A stretch of DNA of 64,000 nt from an uncultured Pelagibacteraceae bacterium (GCA_902524535.1 CABZDR010000001.1:186001-250000); one strand, 5' to 3'. Positions 1-10,717 are shown, counted from the first letter of the stretch. The notes: a model not told the origin generated them from the sequence alone. Made by a program: numbers and translations.

Positions 1-423
1 CCATTTATCAACAAACATATTCTCTTTGCCATGCTCTGGTCCACTCACTTCAGACCCTGCTATAGGGTGACTTTGAATCCAATTAATCCCATTCTTTAAA
101 AATTTCTTAATGATTTTTGATGACTCTATTTTTGCGGAGCCAATATCCGTTATAATTGTTTTTGGAGATATAAATTTATTTATTTTTAAAATAAGTTTTT
201 TATATTCACTCATAGGTGTGCAAAAAATAATCATATCTGAATTTGATACACCATCTTTGAGTGATTTAGGAATTTTGACTGGCAATTTTAATTTTTTAAT
301 TTTTACAATATTCGATTTAGATTTTTCGTAAATAAAAATTTTTTTTGCTAATTTTTTTTTTGCAATTCTTCTAACTAAAGAAGATCCTAGTAAACCACAA
401 CCGATAATAAATACCTTTTTCAT
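1..423 (-). CDS. tyrA: Prephenate dehydrogenase, N-terminal part (runs off the window)
   Basis: Oxidative decarboxylation of prephenate (or arogenate) in tyrosine synthesis, in the cytoplasm. Translating the minus strand from the ATG at 421-423 gives 141 residues, open to the window edge. It begins with a Rossmann NAD-binding loop (IIGCGLLGSSLVRR) and contains the family hallmark SHPIAGSEVSGPEHG near residue 120. The gene is incomplete only because the window ends. Its ATG overlaps the stop of the upstream aminotransferase gene by 4 bases (ATGA), so the two are almost certainly co-transcribed and translationally coupled. Prephenate versus arogenate preference cannot be read from this part. 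Confidence 0.9.
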   Translation of the reverse strand, partial: MKKVFIIGCGLLGSSLVRRIAKKKLAKKIFIYEKSKSNIVKIKKLKLPVKIPKSLKDGVSNSDMIIFCTPMSEYKKLILKINKFISPKTIITDIGSAKIESSKIIKKFLKNGINWIQSHPIAGSEVSGPEHGKENMFVDKW

Positions 424-1505
424 TTCTTGAATATATTTTCAGTTGTTTTCATAAATCGTAAATTTTCTTTTTTTGATCCAATAGTCAATCTCAACATATT
501 TTTTATCTTATAGCTATTCTCTGTAGATCGTAATATTATTCCAGTGTCTTTTAATTTTTCATAAAAGTATTTAGCATTAATTTTACATTTATCAAAATTC
601 AATAACAAAAAATTAGCAGAGACTTTATTAGAGCTAATTTTGTATTTATTTAAAAAATGTTTTAGTTTTGTTGCATAAAAAAAATTATGATTAACTGATC
701 GTGTTATAAATTTATTATCTTTAAGTGACTCTACAGCAGCTTTTTGGGCAACCTCATTTACATTAAATGGGGGCTTTATGACGTTTAAAGCTTTAATAAT
801 TTTTTTTGATCCATGACCCCACCCTATTCTTAAAGATGATAGCCCATAAATTTTTGAGAACGTCCTTAATATAAAAACATTTTGCTTATTTCTAAATAAA
901 TCTAGACCAGATTTATAATCTTTATTTTTCATATATTCTGCATATGCATCATCAATAACTAATAAAATATTTTTTCTTAGTTTTTTTCTTAATTCAATTA
1001 ATTCTAACTTTGATAAATAAGTGCCAGTTGGATTATTTGGATTAGCTAAAAAAACAATTTTTGTTTTTTTGGTAACTTTTTTAATTATTTCTGGAACAGA
1101 AACTTTAAAGTTTTTTTCTTTTGAAAAAATAACATTGGCACCGACTATTTTTGCATAAATTCTATACATCAAAAAACTAAATTTTGGAACAATTACCTCA
1201 TCTTTTGGTTTTAAAATAAGCTGACATAGCATTTGAATTACTTCATCAGAACCTGCTCCACAAATAATTTTTTCTTTATCGCAATTAAATTTTTTAGAAA
1301 TTTGATTCCTTAATATGTCAGACTTACCATCTGGGTATCTAAATAGTTTTAGGTTTTTTGGTGATAGAATCTTTTTTACTCTAGTACTCACACCAAGTGC
1401 AGACTCATTAGCAGAAAGTTTTATAATTTCTTTAAAATTTCTGATACTTGATTTACCAGGCTCATAAGCTTCAATATTGAATTTTTTAAATTTTATAGTT
1501 GTCAT
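420..1505 (-). CDS. hisC: Histidinol-phosphate / aromatic aminotransferase (HisC family)
   Basis: PLP-dependent class I/II aminotransferase of 361 residues, the usual HisC length. NPNNPTGTY lies near residue 155, the PLP-binding Lys is in RTFSKIYGLSSLRIGW (about Lys218), and SANES is near the N-terminus. HisC converts imidazole-acetol phosphate to histidinol phosphate with glutamate. The 4-base overlap with tyrA downstream suggests it also or mainly transaminates prephenate or 4-hydroxyphenylpyruvate, as alphaproteobacterial HisC paralogues next to tyrA often do. No other his gene is nearby. It starts divergently from metX across a 192-base gap. The family call is firm; the in vivo substrate is inferred. 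Confidence 0.85.
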   Translation of the reverse strand: MTTIKFKKFNIEAYEPGKSSIRNFKEIIKLSANESALGVSTRVKKILSPKNLKLFRYPDGKSDILRNQISKKFNCDKEKIICGAGSDEVIQMLCQLILKPKDEVIVPKFSFLMYRIYAKIVGANVIFSKEKNFKVSVPEIIKKVTKKTKIVFLANPNNPTGTYLSKLELIELRKKLRKNILLVIDDAYAEYMKNKDYKSGLDLFRNKQNVFILRTFSKIYGLSSLRIGWGHGSKKIIKALNVIKPPFNVNEVAQKAAVESLKDNKFITRSVNHNFFYATKLKHFLNKYKISSNKVSANFLLLNFDKCKINAKYFYEKLKDTGIILRSTENSYKIKNMLRLTIGSKKENLRFMKTTENIFKK

Positions 1506-1579
1506 GTTTTAAATTTAAGCCCCTTTATAAATAAAATAACAATTTTTTATATAGTATTAGTTAAAATATTTTTTTAAAA

Positions 1580-1608
1580 TTGACATACTAATTAAGTTCT
1601 TGTACAAA
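1580..1608 (+). promoter_or_regulatory. Sigma-70 type promoter for metX
   Basis: A perfect -35 hexamer TTGACA (1580-1585) is followed after 17 bases by TACAAA (1603-1608) with TG just upstream. The predicted start near 1614-1616 is exactly where the SAM-II aptamer begins, so the transcript would open with the riboswitch. Seen in sequence; transcription start inferred. Confidence 0.65.
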
Positions 1609-1612
1609 AACA

Positions 1613-1665
1613 TCGCGCTGATTTACCTGAATTGCGAGCGCTTTAAAAAAACCGCTAAAAAAGTT
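1613..1665 (+). promoter_or_regulatory. SAM-II riboswitch in the metX leader
   Basis: The leader matches the SAM-II H-type pseudoknot aptamer very closely. P1 is GCGCT (1615-1619) pairing with AGCGC (1637-1641), enclosing a loop that starts GATTTACC and ends ATTGCG. An A-rich linker leads to the conserved CGCTAAAAAAG segment (1653-1663). SAM-II elements bind S-adenosylmethionine and repress methionine biosynthesis genes in Alphaproteobacteria, which fits metX/metW downstream. The ATG lies about 33 bases beyond the aptamer and no strong Shine-Dalgarno sequence is visible. Whether the switch acts on translation initiation or on transcription is therefore open. The family is recognised from memory of its consensus. 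Confidence 0.88.
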
Positions 1666-1697
1666 TTTTTCTCACAATTCAATTTTCAGCTTTTATT

Positions 1698-2822
1698 ATG
1701 GATATTAAACAAAATATAAAAACGTTGATTGTTGAAAAACCGCTCAAATTAGATTGTGGTCAGACAATTAATAATTTTCCGTTAGCATATGAAACTTATG
1801 GTTCACTAAATCATGAAAAAGATAATGCGATTTTGGTATTTCATGCTTTAACTGGTGATCAATTTGTAACAGGTATAAATCCAGTGACCAAAAAGGACGG
1901 TTGGTGGTCTTACGCAGTAGGCTCGGGTAAGTCGATAGATACAGATAAATATTTTGTAATCTGTGCAAATGTAATTGGTGGATGTATGGGGTCTTTTGGG
2001 CCTAGCCATGAAAATCCCAAGACAAAAAAAATTTATGGGACAGATTTCCCAGTTATCACAATTAATGACATGGTAAATGCACAAATTAACTTGTTAGATT
2101 TTTTTGGAATAAAAAAACTTTTTTCAATTGTAGGTGGTTCAATGGGCGGAATGCAAGTCCTACAATTTATTAGTAATTATCCTGATAAAACGAAAACAGC
2201 AATACCAATTGCTTGTACTTCAAGTCATTCAGCTCAAAATATTGCTTTTAATGAACTTGGCAGACAAGCCATTACAGCAGATCATAATTGGTCAGATGGA
2301 GATTATAATTTAAAAAACATTGTACCCGATAAAGGATTAGCTGTTGCTAGAATGGCTGCACATATTACTTATCTCTCAAAAAAAGGGCTTCAGGAAAAAT
2401 TTGGTAGAAAACTTCAAGAAAGAGATGATTTAAAATTTGGTTTTGATGCTGACTTTCAGATCGAAAGTTATCTTAGATACCAAGGTTCAGTATTTGTAGA
2501 TCGGTTTGATGCGAATAGCTATTTATATATTACTAGAGCCATGGATTACTTTGATTTAGTAAAACAATTTAATGGTAATCTATCTAACGCCTTTAAAGAT
2601 ACTAAAGCAAAATTTTTCATAATATCTTTTACCTCAGATTGGCTTTATCCAACACAAGAAAATAAAGAAATTGTAATTGCCTTAAACGCGGTTGGAGCAA
2701 ATGTAGGTTTTGTTGAAATTGAGTCTGATAAAGGCCACGATTCTTTTTTGCTAAATATTCCAGATTTCTTAAAAGCTCTAAAAAATTTTTTAGACAAATC
2801 TTATGCCGAAAAACTTTCATGA
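1698..2822 (+). CDS. metX: Homoserine O-acetyltransferase MetX
   Basis: Acylates homoserine with acetyl-CoA, the committed step of methionine synthesis. It is an alpha/beta hydrolase fold protein of 374 residues, the normal family length. The nucleophile Ser148 sits in VGGSMGGMQ, the Asp in the C-terminal FTSDWLYP and the His in DKGHDSFLL. FHALTGD near residue 48 is the usual oxyanion region of MetX. It follows a SAM-II riboswitch, so high SAM should lower expression. Its stop overlaps the metW start by 4 bases. Some MetX-fold enzymes use succinyl-CoA, and that cannot be excluded here. Confidence 0.93.
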   Translation: MDIKQNIKTLIVEKPLKLDCGQTINNFPLAYETYGSLNHEKDNAILVFHALTGDQFVTGINPVTKKDGWWSYAVGSGKSIDTDKYFVICANVIGGCMGSFGPSHENPKTKKIYGTDFPVITINDMVNAQINLLDFFGIKKLFSIVGGSMGGMQVLQFISNYPDKTKTAIPIACTSSHSAQNIAFNELGRQAITADHNWSDGDYNLKNIVPDKGLAVARMAAHITYLSKKGLQEKFGRKLQERDDLKFGFDADFQIESYLRYQGSVFVDRFDANSYLYITRAMDYFDLVKQFNGNLSNAFKDTKAKFFIISFTSDWLYPTQENKEIVIALNAVGANVGFVEIESDKGHDSFLLNIPDFLKALKNFLDKSYAEKLS

Positions 2823-3415
2823 AACCAGAATATAAAATTATTTCAGATTTAATTGAAAAAAATGCCAAAGTTCTTGACGTAGGATGTGATGATGGAACTT
2901 TAATGGAATTTTTAAAGACAAATAAAAATGTCAATATCAGGGGGATTGAAATTTCAAAAGAAAAAGTACAAACTTGTATTGCTAAAGGGCTTACAGTTAT
3001 CGAGGGGAATGCAGAATTTGATTTAAAGCAATTTCCAAATGACTCTTTTGAGTATGTTGTTCTTGGACAAACATTACAAGCTTTTATAAATCCTGAGATT
3101 GTAATTAAAGAACTTTTACGAGTTGGCAACAAAGCTATAGTAACTATTCCAAATTTTGGACATTGGAAAGTAAGATTAAATTTATTATTTAAAGGAACAA
3201 TGCCAATCACAAACTCTTTGCCTCATGATTGGTATAACACTCCAAATATTCATATGTGCACTATAAAAGATTTTGTTAGATTTTCTAAGATTATTGATTT
3301 TAAAATTTTTAAATCTTTAGCATTAATTAATGAAAATGTTTCTGATATTAATAATTTAAATCTTATTTTTAAAAATTTATTTGGAGAACTTGGTATATTT
3401 TTAATAGAAAAATAA
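2819..3415 (+). CDS. metW: Methionine biosynthesis protein MetW
   Basis: A 198-residue class I SAM-dependent methyltransferase-fold protein with the nucleotide-binding motif VLDVGCDDGTLMEFL near residue 20. The conserved MetW segments GNAEFDL, VVLGQTLQAF and IPNFGHWKVRLNLL follow. MetW accompanies MetX in Alphaproteobacteria and is generally thought to help homoserine acylation; its exact catalytic role is not settled. The ATGA overlap with metX implies translational coupling under the same riboswitch. The stop is directly followed by the gloB ATG. Confidence 0.92.
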   Translation: MKPEYKIISDLIEKNAKVLDVGCDDGTLMEFLKTNKNVNIRGIEISKEKVQTCIAKGLTVIEGNAEFDLKQFPNDSFEYVVLGQTLQAFINPEIVIKELLRVGNKAIVTIPNFGHWKVRLNLLFKGTMPITNSLPHDWYNTPNIHMCTIKDFVRFSKIIDFKIFKSLALINENVSDINNLNLIFKNLFGELGIFLIEK

Positions 3416-4135
3416 ATGAAAATTGAAATTATTAGATGTTTGCAGGATAATTATAGCTATTTAATTATTGATGGTGAAAATCAAACTGCCTGTGTTGTTG
3501 ACCCAGGCGAGTCTACACCGGTAATCGATTATCTTGATAAGTCAAAAATAAATTTAAAATTTATACTTAATACACACCATCATCATGATCATGTTGGTGG
3601 AAATCTTGACTTGAAAAAAAAGTATAATTGTAAAGTGGTTGGATTTATTGGAGATAAAAATCGTATACCCGGTATTGATATACCTCTAGAGGACAACCAA
3701 ATTTGGAAACAAGATAATTTTGAGGCAAAAATTTATCACGTTCCAGGTCATACATCTGGACATATCGCTTTTCATTTTTTTAAAGAAAAAAAAATTTTCA
3801 CAGGAGATACTTTATTTTCTTTAGGTTGTGGGAGAATTTTTGAGGGTACCTATGAACAAATGTACAATTCACTAAAAAAAATTAAATCATTACCAAGTAA
3901 TACAGAAGTATATTGTGGTCATGAATATACCTTACAAAACTCAAATTTTTGTATTGCCAATGATCCAGGTAATTTAAAACTAAAAAATAAAATCCTAGAG
4001 ATTAAAAAAAAACTTAAGAATGCATTACCAACTATACCAAACACTTTAGCTGATGAATTGGAATGTAATATATTTCTTAAAGCAGAAGATTTAGAAAGTT
4101 TTTCAAAATTAAGAGATTTAAAGGATAATTTCTAG
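3416..4135 (+). CDS. gloB: Hydroxyacylglutathione hydrolase (glyoxalase II)
   Basis: Hydrolyses S-lactoylglutathione to D-lactate and glutathione in methylglyoxal detoxification. This is a metallo-beta-lactamase fold protein of 239 residues with the binuclear metal motif THHHHDHVGG (about 53-62). Further metal ligands are in VPGHTSGH, FTGDTLFSLGCGR and CGHEYT, and the C-terminus carries the family's helical domain. It begins at the base after the metW stop, so it probably belongs to the metX transcript. The D-lactate product could feed the FAD D-2-hydroxyacid dehydrogenase encoded at 52813-54186; that link is inference. Confidence 0.92.
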   Translation: MKIEIIRCLQDNYSYLIIDGENQTACVVDPGESTPVIDYLDKSKINLKFILNTHHHHDHVGGNLDLKKKYNCKVVGFIGDKNRIPGIDIPLEDNQIWKQDNFEAKIYHVPGHTSGHIAFHFFKEKKIFTGDTLFSLGCGRIFEGTYEQMYNSLKKIKSLPSNTEVYCGHEYTLQNSNFCIANDPGNLKLKNKILEIKKKLKNALPTIPNTLADELECNIFLKAEDLESFSKLRDLKDNF

Positions 4136-4144
4136 TTAATAAGC

Positions 4145-4172
4145 TTGACTAAAGAAATGCCCCGACTATATT
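4145..4172 (+). promoter_or_regulatory. Promoter for the rplU operon
   Basis: TTGACT (4145-4150), a 16-base spacer and TATATT (4167-4172) lie in the 58-base gap between gloB and rplU. The predicted leader is only about 15 bases, with no clear Shine-Dalgarno sequence or structured r-protein leader. Confidence 0.55.
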
Positions 4173-4193
4173 GCCACATAAAAAATCAAATTT

Positions 4194-4592
4194 ATGTCAT
4201 ACGCAGTTATAAAAACAGGTGGAAAACAATATAAAGTGAAGTCTGGTGAAATTTTAAAAATTGAAAAACTACCAGACTCAAAATCTGACGCTAGAATTGA
4301 ATTTAATGATATATTGGCATATGGCGATAATAAAATTATAGAAATAGGTTCACCAACAATTCAGGGTGCCAAAGTTGAGGCAAACGTAATAAAAAATAGT
4401 AAAAATAGAACAGTACTTATTTTCAAAAAAAGAAGAAGACAAAATTCAAGAAGAAAAAATGGTCATAGACAAGAATATTCTATGATTAGAATAAATAAAA
4501 TTTTTTCAAAAGATGGTAAAATTTTATCTGAAGCTGAGAAAATTTCTAAACCAACAAAAAAAGATCCTACGAAAAAGGAATTGAAGAAATAG
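4194..4592 (+). CDS. rplU: 50S ribosomal protein L21
   Basis: Large-subunit protein that binds 23S rRNA. It opens with the canonical YAVIKTGGKQYKV and has the basic RNA-binding run FKKRRRQNSRRKNGHRQ around residues 80-97. At 132 residues it is longer than the roughly 103 residues of E. coli L21, with a Lys-rich tail (EAEKISKPTKKDPTKKELKK). Similar tails are common in alphaproteobacterial L21. It is followed 11 bases later by rpmA, the universal rplU-rpmA pair. Confidence 0.97.
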   Translation: MSYAVIKTGGKQYKVKSGEILKIEKLPDSKSDARIEFNDILAYGDNKIIEIGSPTIQGAKVEANVIKNSKNRTVLIFKKRRRQNSRRKNGHRQEYSMIRINKIFSKDGKILSEAEKISKPTKKDPTKKELKK

Positions 4593-4603
4593 AGGAATAA
4601 AAT

Positions 4604-4858
4604 ATGGCTACAAAAAAAGCTGGTGGATCATCAAGGAATGGTAGAGATAGTGCCGGCAGAAGACTTGGTGTAAAAAAATATGGTGGTCAAAACGTTATTC
4701 CTGGCAACATAATTGTAAGACAAAGAGGTACTAAAATATTTCCAGGAAAAAATGTGGGTATGGGAAAAGATCACTCAATTTTTTCAGTAATAAAAGGTAA
4801 AGTTGTTTTTAAAAAAACAAAATCCGATAGAACTTTTGTTTCAGTAAAACCCAATTAA
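4604..4858 (+). CDS. rpmA: 50S ribosomal protein L27
   Basis: 84-residue large-subunit protein near the peptidyl transferase centre. The N-terminus [20 protein letters not shown] is the standard L27 start and needs no N-terminal cleavage of the Firmicutes type. GVKKYGGQ and [12 protein letters not shown] follow. GAGGAATAAA upstream of the ATG is a plausible ribosome-binding site. Co-transcribed with rplU and obgE. Confidence 0.97.
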   Translation: MATKKAGGSSRNGRDSAGRRLGVKKYGGQNVIPGNIIVRQRGTKIFPGKNVGMGKDHSIFSVIKGKVVFKKTKSDRTFVSVKPN

Positions 4859-4876
4859 TATTACAACTCAAAATAG

Positions 4877-6964
<2,088 letters not shown>

Positions 6965-6965
<1 letters not shown>

Positions 6966-8215
6966 TGAAAAAGCTACTAACTAATATCGGAAAAAAATCA
7001 AAAAAAGCATTCAATAAAAGGTTAAGTACAAAAAAAAAAGACAAAGTTTTGAAAGATTATCGTCTTCTAATCATAAAAAATAAAAAATTGATAATTAATG
7101 AAAATAAAAAGGATGTTAAGAATGCCTATAAAAGAGGTATTAAAGATAATTTGATCCAAAGATTGGTATTAAATGATAAAAAAATAATTACGATAACCAA
7201 TTCTATAAAAAAAATTATTAGTTTAAAGGATCCTACAAATGTTGTTTTAGAAAAATGGAAAAGACCTAATGGTTTGGTAATATCAAAAATATCCATACCT
7301 ATTGGTGTAATTGGTGTCATATACGAAAGTAGACCTAATGTTACAGCAGATGTTGCATCATTGTGTTTTAAGTCTGGGAATGCTGTAATTTTAAAAGGTG
7401 GATCTGAAGCATATTATTCTAATCTTATTCTGACAAAATTCTTTAGAAAATCACTAAGGAAAAATAACGTCGATGAAAATTTTATTCAGTTTTTAACACT
7501 AAAAAAAAGAAGTGTTGTTGATTTTCTTCTACAAAAAATGGGTAAATTTATTGATGTAATAATTCCAAGAGGTGGGAAAGGTTTAGTTAAAAAAGTACAG
7601 GATTTGTCATCTGTTCCAACAATTGGTCATTTGGAAGGTATTTGTCATTCTTATGTAGATAAAAATGCAAATCCAAAAATTGCAAATAAAATAGTTCAAA
7701 ATGCTAAAATGAGGAATACCGCAATATGTGGAGCAACCGAAACAATTCTTTTACATGAAAAAATAATTAAGAAATTTGGAAATAAAATTTTAAAAAATTT
7801 AGAAGAAAATGGATGTAAAATTATTGGTGATAATAAGATCAGAAAACTTTATGATAAAAAGATTCAGAAGGCTTCAATAAAAGATTGGTCAAAAGAATAT
7901 TTATCACCTGTTGTCTCTGTGAAATCAGTAAAAAATATAGATGAAGCTATAGTGCACATTAACAAATACGGAACTATGCATACAGATTGTATTATTACTC
8001 AAAACAAAAAAGCAGCAAAAAAATTTTTAAATGAGGTAAAAAGCTCAATAGCTATGCACAATACTTCAACACAATTTGCAGATGGGGGTGAGTTTGGATT
8101 CGGTGGTGAGGTGGGAATCTCAACTAACACGCTTCCGCCTAGGGGACCAGTTGGACTTAATCAACTTATTTCCTACAAATATCAAGTCACTAGTAAAGGT
8201 CAAATAAGGAAATAA
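6965..8215 (+). CDS. proA: Gamma-glutamyl phosphate reductase
   Basis: NADPH-dependent reduction of glutamyl-5-phosphate to glutamate semialdehyde, following ProB. 416 residues, standard length. The catalytic Cys is in MRNTAICGATETILLH. VIYESRPNVTADVASLCFKSGNAVILKGGSEA and the C-terminal DGGEFGFGGEVGIST are diagnostic of ProA. The N-terminal 70 residues are extremely Lys-rich, which reflects the base composition. The stop is one base before the TTG start of nadD. Confidence 0.96.
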
Positions 8216-8216
8216 T

Positions 8217-8735
8217 TTGAATTTAAAAAAAAAAAAAATTGGAATTTTGGGTGGTTCATTTGATCCTGCCCACAAAGGTCATCTAGCTATATCTAAAGAA
8301 GCAGTAAAAAGGTTTAAACTTAAAAAAATTATATGGGCAATTACAAAAAAAAACCCTTTTAAGAAACAAAGCAAAATTAAAGTTTTAGATAGAATTAAAT
8401 TTTGTAAAAAATTGATAGGAAAAAATAAATCTATTGAAGTTCAGTTTTACGAAGACAGAATTAAATCAAATAAAACTTTCGACTTAATTAATTACCTAAC
8501 TAAGAAACAAAAATATGATATCTACTTTATAATGGGTGCAGATAATCTAATTAATTTTCATAAATGGTACAAATGGGAATCAATTTTGCAAAAATGTAAT
8601 ATTTTGGTTTTTGACCGCCATGGCTATAAAAAGAAATCTTTAAATTCTATGACATTTAAAAGGTTAAAGAGTAATATTAAATTTATCGAGTTTAATAAAG
8701 TCAATATTTCATCTTCTCAATTAAGAAAAATTTGA
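8217..8735 (+). CDS. nadD: Nicotinate-nucleotide adenylyltransferase
   Basis: Adenylates nicotinate mononucleotide in NAD synthesis. 172 residues, with nucleotidyltransferase motif GGSFDPAHKGH near residue 11, MGADNLINFHKW, and the C-terminal ISSSQLR motif (ISSTxIR type) right before the stop. The start is TTG, chosen because the conserved ILGGSFDP comes 8 residues later and no ATG lies between. It ends immediately after ISSSQLR, shorter than typical 190-215 residue homologues. The usual alphaproteobacterial neighbours (obgE-proBA before, rsfS after) support it. Confidence 0.92.
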   Translation: MNLKKKKIGILGGSFDPAHKGHLAISKEAVKRFKLKKIIWAITKKNPFKKQSKIKVLDRIKFCKKLIGKNKSIEVQFYEDRIKSNKTFDLINYLTKKQKYDIYFIMGADNLINFHKWYKWESILQKCNILVFDRHGYKKKSLNSMTFKRLKSNIKFIEFNKVNISSSQLRKI

Positions 8736-8752
8736 TAGAGTTTAAATTTTTA

Positions 8753-9103
8753 ATGGATAAAATATCAGAGCTCAAAAAAATCATAATACAAACCTTAGAT
8801 ATCAATAAAGCATTGGATATAGTCAGTATTGATTTAAAACATAAAAGTTCTATGGCTGATTATATGATAATAGCAAGTGGCACCTCATCTAGACATATTC
8901 AATCTTTGTCCGAACAAGTTTTAGATAAATTAAAGGATAATGGTATTAAAGATTCAAAAATTGAAGGTAAAGATAGTAATGAATGGAAATTAGTAGATGG
9001 TATTGATCTAGTAATTCATATTTTTCATCCTGAAAAAAGAAAATTTTATGAGTTAGAAAAAATGTGGGCAGAATTAATCCCGAAAGAAAAATTAATAATA
9101 TAA
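8753..9103 (+). CDS. rsfS: Ribosomal silencing factor RsfS
   Basis: Binds L14 and blocks subunit joining. The ATG at 8753 is preferred over an in-frame TTG at 8732, because MDKISELKKIIIQTLDINKALDI matches the family start; this gives 116 residues. Diagnostic motifs are KSSMADYMIIASGTSSRHIQSL and WKLVDGIDLVIHIF...REFYELE-type (here RKFYELEKMWAE). Its TAA overlaps the ctpA ATG by one base. The rlmH gene that often follows rsfS is missing here. Confidence 0.93.
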   Translation: MDKISELKKIIIQTLDINKALDIVSIDLKHKSSMADYMIIASGTSSRHIQSLSEQVLDKLKDNGIKDSKIEGKDSNEWKLVDGIDLVIHIFHPEKRKFYELEKMWAELIPKEKLII

Positions 9104-10239
9104 TGAAAAAAAAAATTTTTATAATAATCACTCTATTGAATTTATTTTTTTTCCAACTTGTAAATTCATCTGAACAAAACATTTATAAAAAAATTGATTT
9201 GTTTGGTGAAGTTCTTGAAAAAGTTAATAAGGAATATGTTGATGAGATTAATCAGTCTGAAAGTATGGACTCTGCTATAAACGGTCTCCTCCAATCTTTA
9301 GATCCATATTCTGCTTATATGTCACCTGAAGTTTTTAATGAAATGCAAACTGAAACAAGTGGAAAATTTGGTGGACTTGGTATCGAAGTAAGTATGGAGT
9401 CTGGTGTTGTAAAAGTTATATCACCTATTGACGACACACCGGCCTCTAAAGCTGGCATTAAAGCAGGAGACTATATTGTCAAAATAAATGAAATTCAAGT
9501 TCAAGGAAAATCTTTGAGCGAGGCAGTAGATTTAATGAGGGGCCCAGTTGGTTCTGCAATTGAACTAACAATTAGAAGAAGGGGTGAGAGAAAAGCTCTA
9601 ACATTTAAAATTGTAAGAGAAATAATACAAATCCAATCTGTAAAAGCAGACTTATTAGAAAAAAATATTGGATATATAAGATTAACTTCTTTTAATGAAA
9701 ATAGTGATACCCAAGTAGAAAAACAAATCAAAGAATTAGAAAAAAATAAAAATGTAAAAGGATACATTTTAGATTTAAGAAACAACCCGGGTGGTCTGCT
9801 GTCCCAAGCAATTAAAATTTCTGACTTTTTTTTAGATAATGGGGAAATAGTATCAACAAAAAGTAGAAAAGCCTCTGAAAATAGAAAATGGTTTGCTAAA
9901 AAAGGTGATTTAACAAATGGAAAATTGTTAATTGTATTAATAAATTATGGTTCGGCCTCAGCGTCTGAAATTGTAGCAGGTGCTTTAAAGGATCATAAAA
10001 GAGCAATTCTTTTAGGTGAAAATAGTTTTGGAAAAGGATCAGTGCAATCAATAATACCTTTAAAAAATGATGGGGCTATTAGGTTAACAATAGCTAAATA
10101 TTACCTTCCCTCAGGAAAATCTATCTCAGAAGTAGGTGTTTCTCCAGATATTGAAATTGCAGAGGAAACTGATGAATTCAGAATTAAAACAGAAACAGAT
10201 AATCAATTAAACTACGCTATAAAACTACTCAACGGTTAA
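9103..10239 (+). CDS. ctpA: Carboxyl-terminal processing protease (S41)
   Basis: Periplasmic serine protease that trims or degrades envelope proteins. The ATG at 9103 is chosen because it starts a good signal peptide (MKKKIFIIITLLNLFFFQLVNSS); an upstream in-frame ATG at 9064 lies inside rsfS. The protein has 378 residues: a helical N-terminal part, a PDZ domain (FGGLGIEVSMESG to SAIELTIRRRGE, about 85-170) and the S41 core. The catalytic Ser is in NYGSASASEIVAGAL and the Lys in ENSFGKGSVQ. It sits in the conserved rsfS-ctpA-rppH order. Confidence 0.93.
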   Translation: MKKKIFIIITLLNLFFFQLVNSSEQNIYKKIDLFGEVLEKVNKEYVDEINQSESMDSAINGLLQSLDPYSAYMSPEVFNEMQTETSGKFGGLGIEVSMESGVVKVISPIDDTPASKAGIKAGDYIVKINEIQVQGKSLSEAVDLMRGPVGSAIELTIRRRGERKALTFKIVREIIQIQSVKADLLEKNIGYIRLTSFNENSDTQVEKQIKELEKNKNVKGYILDLRNNPGGLLSQAIKISDFFLDNGEIVSTKSRKASENRKWFAKKGDLTNGKLLIVLINYGSASASEIVAGALKDHKRAILLGENSFGKGSVQSIIPLKNDGAIRLTIAKYYLPSGKSISEVGVSPDIEIAEETDEFRIKTETDNQLNYAIKLLNG

Positions 10240-10240
10240 G

Positions 10241-10717
10241 GTGAAAGAAAAATTTAAAAATTTACCTTTAAGAAATGGTGTGGGTATTGTTGTTTTAAAT
10301 AATAAGAACAAAGTTTTTGTAGCAAAAAGAATAGATAATCCTAAAAATTTTTGGCAAATGCCTCAAGGTGGAGTTGATGATGGTGAGGATTTTTTAACCG
10401 CTGCTTATAGAGAACTTGAGGAAGAAACAAGTATAAAAAATGTAAAACTCATTAAAGAAATTGATGGCACAATGACATATGAACTCCCTGATCATTTACT
10501 GGGTATAATTTGGAAAGGAAGATATAAAGGTCAAAAACAAAAATGGTTTTTAATGAGATATTTAGGTGATGACAAAGATATAAATATTAAAACAAAAAAA
10601 CCTGAATTTTTAGAATGGAAATGGATTGATCTTGATATGATAACAGATGTAGCAGTAGACTTTAAAAGTCACGTATATGAGGAAATTAAAGATAAAGTTA
10701 AGAAAATAATTAATTAA
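10241..10717 (+). CDS. rppH: RNA pyrophosphohydrolase (Nudix)
   Basis: Removes pyrophosphate from 5'-triphosphate mRNA ends (or hydrolyses dinucleoside polyphosphates), triggering RNA decay. 158 residues, GTG start one base after the ctpA stop. The Nudix box reads GGVDDGEDFLTAAYRELEEE (about 42-61), preceded by FWQMPQGG and followed by QKWFLMRY and EFLEWKWID, all typical of RppH. Its last 8 bases overlap the 3' end of convergent atpC. Confidence 0.93.
   Translation: MKEKFKNLPLRNGVGIVVLNNKNKVFVAKRIDNPKNFWQMPQGGVDDGEDFLTAAYRELEEETSIKNVKLIKEIDGTMTYELPDHLLGIIWKGRYKGQKQKWFLMRYLGDDKDINIKTKKPEFLEWKWIDLDMITDVAVDFKSHVYEEIKDKVKKIIN

Noticed and set aside
1657..1670. AAAAAAGTTTTTTT as a stand-alone terminator
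   Set aside because: A pure A/T stem with almost no loop is weak; it is better treated as part of the riboswitch expression platform.
2629..3210. 193-residue minus-strand frame over metX/metW
   Set aside because: It is entirely antisense to two well-conserved genes and has no recognisable domain; a shadow of A+T-rich coding sequence.
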